NCBI GenBank assembly: GCA_029204225.1
Contig: CM055107.1
Span: forward strand, 51,103,227-51,167,226
Length of the DNA stretch: 64,000 bases
Origin: Diphasiastrum complanatum
Lineage: Eukaryota > Streptophyta > Lycopodiopsida > Lycopodiales > Lycopodiaceae
Reading direction: 5' to 3'
The notes beneath the pieces were generated by a model that was not told the origin of the DNA, searched no databases, and worked only from the letters and a program-made list of their open reading frames with translations. Position 1 is the first letter of the stretch; each line of letters starts with the position of its first letter. The position numbers and the translations under genes were made by a program. Shown one piece after another: positions 33,909 to 46,800 of the stretch.

Positions 33909-36900
33909 TAGAGAGAAAGAGAGACAGAGAGAAGAGACACTTTTGCACACAAATGAAGAGAAAGTACTGATCAATAGCAAAGCAGACTAGTTTCGCTCGT
34001 GAGAGCTCATCAGTGGCGCTAAGGAAGAGGTGGACAGATCCCACACTCTCCAAAAAGTACTAACTACAAGTGAGAGCAAAAGTGAGCCAAGATATGGCTT
34101 TATACTAGAAAAAATGGAATAATCCCTGAGCATATGCTTCCAAGGGTCCAAAGTGCTAGTAGGCTAAAGTGCAAGTAGGGCTAAAGTGCTAGTAGGCTAA
34201 AGTGCAAGTAGGGCTAAAAATGACCGTTTGGGCTTAAAAAAGTGACCGACGGAAATAACCGTTAGGTCGAATGAAGCCGACGGAGCATCAGAAGCACAAA
34301 CTGCAGAAATAGCTAATGTGGCTAAGACTAGCAGTACCAACCAATGCCGATGAAGCAGAAAACTGCTAAAAATAGGCATGGGGTTAAGACTAGCAGTACC
34401 AACCAATGCCGAAGTAGCAAAAAACTGCTAAAAATCGGCATGGGGCAAAAAGTAGCTAAACTACCTAAAAAAGCAGTAAAAACCCCGAGCTAATGCTTCA
34501 AGGGGTGAAGATTACAATGGAAAGAGTAAAACCCTGAGCAAATGCTTCGAAGGGTGAACAGTACATAGTAAAACCTCGAGCCAATGCTCCGAGGGTGAGG
34601 AAGTACATCAGTGAAATCTACTGTGAACCAAGTAACCCTGTAGGTTACGAGCCCGGAGCCAACAGATGATAGGCCGTCCGAAAAGTGTCGATAACTGCGG
34701 ATCTTTCAGGAATGCGTCCGAGAGTTTAGGGTTTAGGAATGCCCCAAGGTTTAGAGCCTGAGTAAAAGGAGAGTGCTCAAGCTTCAGCACCAGGGGGGTC
34801 CGCCGAACTCTAGGAGGCCCAGGAAGACATGCATCGAGAAGAGTAGATCTATCACTGTATGAAGCAGCAGCAGCAAAGCAAAGCAGGATGAAAGCTCTGG
34901 GGTAGCCACGAGCACGCAAGCGTTGATAAAAGCTGTGTCGAAGAGCAAGAAACCCATCTAAGGTACTTTCTCTGAGAATATAGCGCTGAAGCTCGCCAAG
35001 AATGAAAGCACGCTTCTGGTGACGCGGGTGGCAGGAAGACCAAGGTAAATACTGATACCTGTTAAGGCTCTTCTGATGACAACTGGAAGAAAGGGTACCA
35101 GAAGAGCGAAAAGCAGCATCCTTCGAAAAACAAATGTCGAGGATATCTATACTGAAGTCCGAAATCTGCCAGTGTATATGAATGGAGTCCACCAAGGAAT
35201 CATACCGAGAGAGCCAATGCTCAAGAGAAGTGCGAGAACCCTGCCAGATACCAAAACCATCGTCGATGAAGCGCCTGAAGTAGATAGGCCAGGAGGAAGG
35301 GCTCGAAGAAATTGCCAAATCATGCTCCAAACTGCAAAGGAAGAGACAAGAGTAGACAACTGCAAAGCTGGTACCCATAGCTGTACCTCTGACCTGAAGC
35401 CAAAAATCTGCATCAAACTGAATGTAGTTATGCTCAAGGACTAAAGAGGCAAGATTGAGAACAAGTCTTTCCAAAGGAACAGAGGAAAGCCTGCCAGCAA
35501 ATGGCAAAGAACGAGCAAATGGCAAAGAACGAGCATAACCAATGAATCAAAGTCCAAATTTAATATATCATAGATTAGTAAGACATCAATTTATATTAGA
35601 TTAAATTTATGTTTGAAAGTCAAAATCGCCCTACAACAAAAATTTTGAAATTTTTGAAAAACAAAAATTCAAAAGCAAATTTCAATAAGCACTCAAACAT
35701 CAAATTACAAAAAAAAAAAAAAAGCACTTAACGAAATCAATGCAAATCTCGAATCAATTTGCACCAATCCATAAGTTTTTGAATGGTTACTCTTTGATAC
35801 AAGACTCTTCACCAGTTAACAATTGCTTAAACTTGAATATAAGAAATATTCATTAAAATTTCGTGTTTGCTCCATAGAATTAATGAACCGTGGGCGGTTC
35901 ACCACAGTTCTGAGAACCGTACGGTTCTCAAACTTTTTTGGCCAAAACCGTGGTGAACCATTAGTTATCAAACATTAATTAATTAATTAATTAATTATTT
36001 ATGATGAACCGTACCACGATTCATGAACTGTGGTACGGTTCACCCCACGGTTCTGAGAACCGTGGGTACTATGGTTTGCTCCTCAATGTGCAATCAACTT
36101 TCCTAAAAGTATAAAGCTAGTCCATGTTTGAATTAAGAATCTAAATTTTTTTCTAGCCAATGCTATGAAAGCTAGCAATGTGAGGAACATGATCAAAAGC
36201 ATAATAGAACCATAGCGAAGAACAATTACCATAAAAGCCAATGCACAATGAAATCATCCAACATTTAACACAAGCAAAGTGTCCTACATGAAACATTCTT
36301 TCCTTAATCAGTCAAATTCCTAGTAATTTGACATGTCAATTTTTGTTTGAAGTAATTCAACGATTAGAGAGTCCAATTAATTGATTTTCTAAGAACACCC
36401 AACATTCTTAAAAAGACTATAGATATGAGACATCTCCCACATTAGAAAGATTCAACACAAAGCCATTTTCCTTCAATGCCTGCTAGATACTATCCATTTG
36501 AATTATGGACTTGGCTCATTAGATTCGCAGGGTCCTTTATTACTATAATGTTATGCATAAGCAAGCCCTTGGGCTCTTTCTATTCATGTACTGGCCTTTG
36601 GCCCGATTTATTCATTTATTAGGTACTTGGCCACATGATATTCGAGTGGGGGCTTTCTTGTAGGAGGGTGCACTATTATCCCTCCTTATCCATTTTGCTT
36701 ATGTTCAACGACATTATCTTATCCTATGGAAGGCTCCACTTTAGGGGCACCTTGTGGGTATAAGTAGGAACCTATTGTCATTCATTTCTTAGCTGATGAT
36801 ATTGATCTCTCTCTTTAATCTCCATAAGCAATCTCTTTGCCGCTTTCTAGGGTTAGTTGTTGCTTATGTGCTGCTTGCCTAGCTTAGCTATTGATTTGTT

Positions 36901-39900
36901 GTGAATCTGCTCCTACTGTTGATATCCTACCTACTATATGCCATGCTCAAGTTGCTTATGCTTTGGTCCTCACTCTATTCGGTGATATGTGTGCATTACT
37001 GGGCATGAGTATATTGCCTTGGTTGACATTGGCAATACTCGTTCTTTTCTCAGCATTTACATTTCCAGCCAGATTCATGCTTCACCTATTCCTACAGGCT
37101 ACTCCACAGACGCTGAGTGTTGAGGTTGAGAATTCTCATTCATTTACCAGCTCTCAGATGTTTCAGAGGTTGGAGTATCGTATTGGGGAATTTAATTGGA
37201 TTTGACTAAGCAGACACTTACATTCTTGCATGGTACTGTCAGTCATTCACTTGTTGGTATTGATTCCCAGGAGGATTACTAACTGGCTACTGGGAAGCAA
37301 TTTATGCGCAGCCTGCCGGTGGTGCTGATTTCATTGTCTTGAAGACAACACAGATGCAGAATTTATAAAAATCACTGAGGTGAATTATACATATCTAAGG
37401 CCTTATATCCGGGAACTTAGTCCCACATAGAATACATCTAGATGATATGATTTCTACTGTTTGGTAGTTCAAAGCTCATTATGCAGCTGAGGGAAGTGGG
37501 ATCCTATCAACACTTTGAGCATAGGTGTGCATGGTGCAGGTATCTTTGTGCACTTGCAAATTTGCCATGAATTGGTCACAACTCACTCAAGACCTCAGCC
37601 TCCACCCAAGTGCACCATTGTTCCACGGGCAAGACCAAACATTTGAAAGAGGGGCAAGATGAGAAAACTTAAATCACAAATGCAAAACAACACAAAGCTG
37701 CTATGCAAAGCCTCAAAATAACGTAAAGATGCTCGTCAACCTAACATGATGCAATAAACAAGGGTAGAGTATCCTGGGAACTAATATATCCTATTTGCAC
37801 TACTAGTGACATGTGTACATTGCAAGAAGGAATGATAATACGAACGACAATGAAAGAGGAAAGAAAAAAGAGACACAATTTCATTCGTAGTCATGTTACC
37901 ATTAGTCCCCACAACAAAAATGCCTCTAAATGGATCACTTATGCATAACATGCAATAAAATATGCAGAAAATATCCTTTAATCATTCAGCTATTTTTCTT
38001 TATGCAGCCTGGAAGACAATTGTTAACTCTCTCCAAGTGATAGGAAAAGACTATACTCTCTCCCACTGTAGGCAGATTGTTCAAGGCTAACAACAAGGAA
38101 CTCTTTTCATCTCACAAGAAGGGAGCATGGTAGAACTAGGGTGCTTTGCACACAACTAACAAGCCAACTCTCCAAGTTCAAACAGGATGAAGGCAAAGCA
38201 GACGTCTGCCATTTCAAAAACACTCATAGCAGCCACTTAAAATTATGAACAAAATGTGGATGCTGAGTGCTATGAGCCCATCTAGACAGAAGATAGACAA
38301 TTTACTGATACAAAGTTGAGTTCCAAAAGGGATGTGATCCCACCATGAAATATTCAGAATGACCTCATTTCGAGCACCATAGGGACTGTGGGACACTATC
38401 TCAAATTCTGTACAAAACACTCTTATCTTGAATTTATTTCTGAACAAAGAAATTATATAAAACATGAATTATTTGTACGTCCCATAAGTATAGAAACATG
38501 GTTTCTTCTGTACTTACAGAAAAAAACGTAGGGCCTAATCATTGGAGCAGGTATCTATGATAAGTATTAAGTTCTATAAATTCGTTGGATCCAGAGCCAA
38601 CAGCTTGTAGACAAAGATCCTTCATTGTGTTGCTATAAATTTCAGAAAATTTAAAGCAAAATGTAGCCTTTCGTACTTGAAGCGCATACAAAATCATATA
38701 GTTATAAACTCACTGCTGGTAGACCTTGAACTGCTGTTAGAGCAACCTCTTCTTCGGGATCTTCTATTAGGGCTACGACTACACTCAACACTTGTGCTGC
38801 ATAATTTGACATATTCTTTCCAGGAACCTGCAAATATCAAGTAAACCACAAAAGTCTTCACACCTAAAATGCTCATACCTTCAGAAATCAAACAAACAAT
38901 TTTCTGGTTTTTGGAAACAAAAAATCCGACCTTGACACTGTTTGTGAGTAGCAACGCAACTTTCAGTGAAGGATTTTGGATTTTACTTTTACAGAGTAGG
39001 CTTCAACCTTACCAAAGAAAACACCAAATCAATTGAAAACTAAATACATAGTAAATGACTACTTACTCTAAACCATAAACCATGAACTTACGGCCCACAA
39101 GAGTCAGAAATTGAACACTACAATTCTAGATCACCTGAATAAGGCCCTTCAAGCAAAGGCGTCTCACTGCATGATATTCATCCCGAACATGTGCACTCAA
39201 AACACCAACCAGCTGTGATAAAAGTTTATCTCCTTCACCACTGCTTCAAACGATTCAGAGGATTGAGACTTTTTCTAACAGACAGTTACATACTTGAACG
39301 AGTTAAATGATCGACATTTAGCTTATTTACCCATTTACATGTAGCAGAAGACATGGCACTGTTCTAAAAAATCTCATTCTGTATGAGGATCCATATATCA
39401 GTTAATCCCCAAATTAATTGTAAATAGGAAACCAAGGATTGTCATTTTTCTGTTTATAGTTAATTCATAACATGGTTATAGAAAATTGACTTCAGAAGTA
39501 TTACCAGATTACCTGATTTCAAAGCACTCTGGATACCTTCAAGTGTTATCATATTAAGTACTCCACTGCCTCAAATAATTTTTAGAGTTATAAAAGGCTA
39601 CGAACAATTGTCATGCTACCAGTAGGGTCTAGTTACAATAGTTTCACAAAACCATTTCTTGAGGTGCTATTAAGAACTTTAGTTTACACTAAAGAGGAAA
39701 CCTAAACCTATAAAAAGACTGATTTCAAATTAGTTGTATTGAATGTTCTTTTATTTACAAATCCTGCAGATACTGGTCCTTCGTAATCTTCCCTGATTAT
39801 TCAGTCACACTAAGAAATCTGATCTTTACATCATCACCCTCAAATATAACCTTTAAGAACAAATATCCCTCATGTTTGAACTAGGATGGAAGATCTAACA

Positions 39901-42900
39901 GATCCAGACATTCCTCCAGAGATTGTCATTTCATCTGGATAGTCGACCTCTATAGATTGTTTCATCCTACCCTACTTGGGGGTCCAGACAGGCAGCCATG
40001 TGCCGACTAGGGAACGGGAAGACTTCCCAGGTCAGTATGGCGAGACTATGTTTCTGTCAGCACATTCTAGGGGAGCCCAACAAACTGGACATGTTCTATA
40101 GGGAAACCGTTGTATGTAGTCATGTGAGCCCTCAGGAAGGTGAGAAATAAATTTATTAATTCCGGAATGTGCCCAATAGTCTAAATGCCTAGGTGAAACA
40201 ATAAGGATGACAACTCTTCTCAAGTCACCTTAAGGAGATCGGGCTAGAAGAATCCTAATAGTTGGTATCAGAGCCACTGATTTTCGTGTACAGGGTGCAC
40301 TGTGGTACCAATATCATCCTGGTGTATCAATACCCTCCTGGTGTACCAATATCATCCATCCCATCCATAAAAGTGGTCATCCCATGAAACCTAACAATTA
40401 CTATACTATTATGATCGGTCATGTGATGGCGAAGCTATCTGGCACGATTCTTCCGTCGGTTGTGAATTATGAGGCAGAGTCCAAGAGATTATTTGCTATG
40501 GGTCAAACTGGTTTTAGGGCTCATCATTCTACCACTATCCATATTCTCACTCTTAGAGCTATCATTGAGGAGGCCAAGCACAGACGCAAGTATTTTGCTG
40601 CTTTGTAGATTTTCGGAAAGCCTTTGATTCAGTCCCAGCAGCTTCGTGACTTCGGATTCTCCATGGATACGGTACTTGCTGTTATGACACTATATGAAAG
40701 GGTTTTGGGATGATTCAGAGGTGATCTGAGTCTTTTTGAGCATATTTTGAGTACCATAGGGGTGAAACAGGGTTGCTCCCTTTCACCTACTCTCTTCGGA
40801 CTTTATATTGATGAGTTAGAGAGGTTATTGATCAGTGTGGAAATGCTGGCTGCAGACCTAGTGATATTTTGATTTCTATTCTACTATATGCAGATGATGT
40901 GGTAATGGTCTCACCGACCAGAGAGGGGCTTCAGAGGCAACAAGACAATCTCCATAATTTATGTACTATATGGGGCTTGAGGGATAACATCTCGAAGACC
41001 AAAATCATGGTCTTTAATACCTCCAGAGCTTTTATGCAACGTCAAGAGCGTATACTTGATATCTAGCCCTTGGAGGTAGTGTCATCCTATACCTACTTGG
41101 AGTTCCTTTCTCTGGACCTACTTTCTGTATGAGACAAGCAATTGTGGCTAGACTTAGGAAGGGATATTCTTCCCTTGTCCAGCTAGAGAGATTCTGTTTC
41201 AGAAAGTATATTCGAGACACCCCGAGTAAGTGTCGACTCTTTGATACTATTGTGGCTCCCACAGTCTTATACGTTGTCTGGCATTTAAGACATTAATAAA
41301 GCTTTCTCTCTCTCGCATGAATGTAGAAAACTATGGGACAATTATGATTGGTCACACTTTGTCTAAGATTTATGGTTCCATTTTACAGACAATTACTGGA
41401 TCTTTTGCTGAGACTGAGGATTTACATGCTATGGGTCAGCAGGCTGGGTTTAGACCAGGATACTCTACCTCAGATCAGATTTTCATTTTGAGACGCATCA
41501 TTGAGGAGGCACGACATCAGAGACAGAGAGTTTATTGCTGCTTTGGGACTTCCAAAGCTTTTGACTCAGTTTCGAGACATCTCCTTTTCCAGAGATTATC
41601 TTCACTTGGCTTCACAGACGAGACTATTGCCGCGATCATTACTTTATATGAGCGAGTTTGGGCACGTTTCAGGGACGATAGTGGTTGGTCCCCGCTGATC
41701 CATTCTACCATTAATGTGAAGCAGGGCTGCCCCTTATCTCCTACTCTCTTTGCACTATATATTGATTACCTCGAGCGGATTATTCGAGAGGAAGGTGGAG
41801 AGGGCTGTCCCTTAGCATATATAATTATCCCCATTCTCCTATACGCTGATGATGTGGTTCTTCTCTCATCCTCTGCAGCTGGCTTACAGAGACACCTTTC
41901 TGCTTTACATCACTTCTGTCAGCTTTGGGGATTGACGGTTAATACTAAGAAGACCACGATTATGGTGTTCAACACCAATAGGCAGCATATGAGAGATGTT
42001 ACCTTCTATTATGATGGGTTGCTGATTGAGATTGTGACCTCTTACACTTATTTGGGAGTACTTTTCTCTGGTCCAGTACTCACGTTCCGACCGGCTGCCC
42101 TCACCAGACTCCGTAAGGGGCATACTTCTCTTGTTCATATGGAGAGATTCTGTTCCACATATTATGTACAAGACCCTGCTACCAGATGCTTACTATTTTC
42201 TACCACTGTCTCCCGGGTTGTTTTATACTCTGCTGAGACTTGATGTCCAGATTTATCACGTGATACTTGGAGGGATCTTACTCGTATCCAGATTCTCATG
42301 CTTAGCAGGATGATTAGGGCTAAGCCATCGGTGCCACATGATATCATATTAGTGGAGTTTGCTTCCCCTCCCCTGGTTATCGGTGCTATGTTTCAGATCA
42401 TTACCTTTCTTCACAAAATATCAGAGTTAGACACTTCCAGATATATTGTTGTTGCTCTCACTTCATCACGCACCATTGCTGGACAGGGGGCCAAGCATTC
42501 TTGGTTTGGCAGTGTCTCAGCCCTTCTTCGGACTTGGGGCTCATTTGTACTTGATCTTCCGAGCGGGACCCATGCTTATATCAGACAACATATTTATCGG
42601 AGCTACATACGCACTATACGGTCACAGCCTGACCCTGATAAGGTCAAGATACATTTCTATGGCACACATCTACTACGGTTAGATACTACGGGCACTCCTA
42701 TCCTTCCAGCATATCTTACACAACCATTATCTTTTGGTCTGAGGTACCGTATGGGACAACAACTTTGTTCTCTTCAAGAGGTGGAGGATGAGTTTCATTT
42801 CATCTTTTGATGTCCAGTATATTATGAGATCAGAGGGCGATACCACTGTTTATACAGAGGTACACCTCTCACGTTGCGATCCTTCCTCAAGTATCCAGAC

Positions 42901-43788
42901 TCCAGATGTGTAGGTCTTTTATTGAGAGAGATGTATATTCTACGAGCTTCACTTCTACCTACCACAGATATGGATCACAGTCAAGCTCATATTACCCAGT
43001 TTTTCCATAAGCGAGACAGAGAGGATATTTCCGTTGTGGATTTTGAAGTCCCCATTCGGAGATCGAAGTTACAGAGAGTCTCACATACTTCTGCTAGATC
43101 CAGGATCACTAGATCTTCACGGGCTTCCCACCAGTCTACAGCACGCTCCACTACTACTATCTCTCATTATTTTCAGCTTGCTCGTAGCTAGTCTCCTCTG
43201 CAAAGCAGGTGGTTAAGCTCTTGCATTGTACCCTCACAAAGCTGGTGGTCAAGCTTTGATACTTCTTCTTAGAGATAGAGAGATAGATATGCTAGTCTCT
43301 TTTCTTTTTACTAGTAAATAAGTCCGTATGCGGACAATGCTCCTCACTTTTTTGTACTCTCTTTTGTCTTATGTACCTTTGAGTACCAAAAGTATTACAC
43401 TTTTCTTTTAGAAAAGAGTTAGGGAGGATACTTCTGATAGTGAGATTGACATTCCAGCTCGCCGACAGAAGCTAAAACGTCTTCCTCGACCTTCCAGAGT
43501 TCGTCATCAGAGGCCACCATGTGCCTCACACCAGATCACACAGTTTTTCTCTTTCAGTTAGTGAGTTTTATTCCTCCGCGTAGCTGGTGGTTAAGCTACT
43601 GCTTTTGTACCCTCACCATAGCTGGAGGTTAAGCTTTGGTTTTATTTCTAGTTTATTTCTGTTTTTTTTTTTTAGCTTTAGTTGATAGAAATAAGTCCAA
43701 CATGGACAATGCTCCTTTCTGATGTGCTTTTTCTTTGTCTTATATTCCCAAGGGCACCCGATAGACATTAATATATTCTATTCTATTC

Positions 43789-43849
<61 letters not shown>

Positions 43850-46800
43850 ATAACTCCTCTTATCTCCTACTCTCAAGAACCATACACTCCCACAAAGGCT
43901 ATGGAGTCCTATCTTGCCTCTAGCCTAAGTGTGCTATTATAGGATTTTCAAGGTCTGAAGACAGAATTACATATGGTTAAAATTGAGATGTCTGCTCTCA
44001 AAAAAACCAACGCCAAACTGCATCAAGAAATGAATCTTTTGAGAAAAGAAGTCAAATCTCAGCCTCTTCTTGCTACACCTAAGCCATCGCACAAACTTAA
44101 AGAATTGGAGGAAAAAATTGAGAAGCAGAAGGAGGAAACCCTCTCGTGGGCAGCTATTATCAAAAAAGGTAACACACCAAGTGCCCCTATCTCTTCAGTT
44201 ATTTCAGCTACTCTTTCAGAAGAAAGGTCTAAGGAGCAAAAGGCATACAATATTCGAGTAAGGGGCATTGCAAACTCTCAAAATGCTCTTGAAGAAGCAA
44301 AATGTTTCCTTGAAAGTACACTTGGGCACCACAATAGAGATTTGGATTCAGCATGGACAACAACCAGAGATAATGCTACCCTCATCATTCGTTTTACTTC
44401 TTTGGAGAGCCGTCGTGATGCTTTGCAATGTAGAGCTAAACTACGTGGCTCTCAAATATATATGGATGATGATCTTACATATTTACAGGTTGAGGAAAGG
44501 CGTAAAGCCTTCCAAGAAGCTAAAGCGACAGGTAGACGTGTTATCTACAGGGATGGTCGAATCCGATACATTGATGATGTGCCCAAGGATGCTGAGAAAT
44601 AGGGACTTGGGGCGCCCGGTATTGGGAGCATACTGGGGCCCCATCCTCGCCGCTTGCAGATTGGGGTTTGGAATGGTTACTTCATACATTCATCGTCCAT
44701 TGCGGGTGATCTGCTTGACTTCATTGATAAGAGAGATTTATTACTTTTTATGGAGACTCATGAGAGTCAGGAGATAGGTTTACCGACTTTTCCAGGATAC
44801 AGATGGGACTCGGTCTATCGACATGAGCTGAGATTTGCTAGTGGGAGAGGTTCTGATGGGTTCGCTTGCCTTTATAGGGAGTCGCTGCATCCTATTTTTG
44901 AGTTCGTCATCCATGATGAACACTCGCGGTACATCTGGTTCCGCATTGACGGACATAGCGTTGGTTCTGACAGAGACATCTTTGTTGCAGCTTGCTATTT
45001 CCCTCCAGTATCTTCTTCCTTTGTAGAGGGTATTGGTTGACCCTACATTGATCTTTCTACAGACATTATCAGATATGCAGAGCGAGGTTACATTTTTCTC
45101 ACTGGAGACTTTAATGCCAGGACAACTTCACGGCAGTCTGATTTCTATGATTCTATGGACCAGCTTCGCATACGTGCCCTTGACGGAGATGACTTGTGTG
45201 TTACTAGGATTTCTGAAGACACTTTGGGCCCCATTACCACTTATGGCGAATACTTGCTACAATTAGGAGAAGCTCATGAGTTGGCCATTTTTAATGGCTT
45301 AACCTGTTGGCCCGACTCTGGCAGATACACCTGCCATCCCCACAGTGGCGGTTGATTACCTTATGGGATCGCCGTCAACCATCTCCCTCATCCATGATTT
45401 TCATATTTCACCTACCACTCTTTCTGATCACTCCTTCCTTTCCTTTAGTCTTGGTACTATTTCTTTGCCTCGACAGTTCTCACCATCACCATTACCTCAT
45501 GCACCCGAATACATCTTTGACCATTCACTCGCACCTACCTATCAGCATTCGCTCACCCCACTGCTCCACATTTTTCCACATCACAGCCCGCTTGAAGTGC
45601 AAGCTTCCTTCCTTACCACAGCACTCCATACAGCTGCCGCTGCATCCTTCTCCTCTAGACCCTATCATAACAAAAATAACAACAAACCTAGACCGGTGCG
45701 CCCACCTTGGTATGACGATGAGTGTCGTTCCCATCATCACCTTGTCACACATGCTCGCATGCGCACCCCTCATCTCTTACAACCCACTCGTCATCTCTTT
45801 ACCCGCCTACTTCGTTGTAAGAAACGGGCATATGATAGTTTGGAAGAGCGACGACTTATTGGTCTTCTCTATAGTTCTTCCACAGGCGCCTTTTGGCGTG
45901 AGTTCATTCCCCGTGCTCCACCTCCGCTCCTTGATGATTTACGCATTTGGACTGAGTATGCCACTGCCTTGTATACCATCGATACCGACACACCTATCTC
46001 CATCTCCCCTAGACCTCTTGAGTTTACCTTCACCTCTGATATGGTCCACAATGCCATCAAGAAAATGAACAATAAAGCCAGGATCATTGATGACCTTGAA
46101 TCCGAGCTGCTGATTTACTATCACCTCTCCTAGCCACTCTACTAAATCAAGTCGTTGTCTCTGGTTTTCCTTCTCCTTGGTGCACCAACATCATCCATCC
46201 CATACACAAGAATGGTGATCCCAAGAATCCTAGTAACTATCGGACTCTTATGATTGGACACGTTATTACGAAGTTGTATGGCATTATTCTTCAGTCAGCT
46301 GTGAGTACTGAGTCAGAGACCAGGAGATTGCATGCTATGGGCCAAGCTGGGTTTAGAGCTCATTATTCTACTACAGATCATATCTTTACTCTCAGAGCTA
46401 TTATCGAGGAAGCTTGGCACCGGCGAGAGCGAGTTTATTGCTGCTTCGTTGACTTCAGGAAGGCCTTTGACTCTGTCCCACGCTCCTTACTCATCCAGCG
46501 GATACAAGACCTTGGTTTTTCTGATGACACAGTCCTAACAGTGATGGCACTCTATGAGAAAGTATTGGGATGTATCTGAAGTGACAGAGGTATCTCAAAG
46601 TAGATCATGAGCACTATTGGGGTGAAGCAGGGATGTTTCCTCTCCCCTACACTTTTTGGCTTATATATTGATGAGTTGGAGCGAGTTATCGAGCAGTGTG
46701 GTGGTTCTGGGTGCAGACTTGGTGACATCTTGATCGCTATTCTTCTCTATGCAGATGATGTGGTTCTACTTTCACCTACTAGAGAGGGGTTGCGGAGACA

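Larger units (their letters stand above)
33723..35498 (-). mobile_element. Penelope-like element, copy A (5'-truncated, upstream tandem partner)
   Basis: Contains the RT from just before VPLERLVLNLASLVL to its natural stop (34608), then about 890 bp of 3' region including hairpin units, hammerhead ribozyme and (AG)n tract. It ends at the join with copy B ORF1. The 5' truncation at about 35498 abuts two copies of an 18-bp sequence (AAATGGCAAAGAACGAGC, 35499-35534). Identity with copy B is very high over shared parts. Confidence 0.87.

Noticed and set aside
34725-34737. TTTAGGGTTTAGG, a plant telomere-like motif inside PLE copy A
   Set aside because: It lies in the coding frame of the RT C-terminus (FLNPKLS on the minus strand) and is less than two full repeats. 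Not evidence of telomeric location.
36891-37205. 104-aa open frame in an SGR6 intron
   Set aside because: No recognisable motif. The composition and LTR-like flank suggest eroded TE, but nothing decisive.
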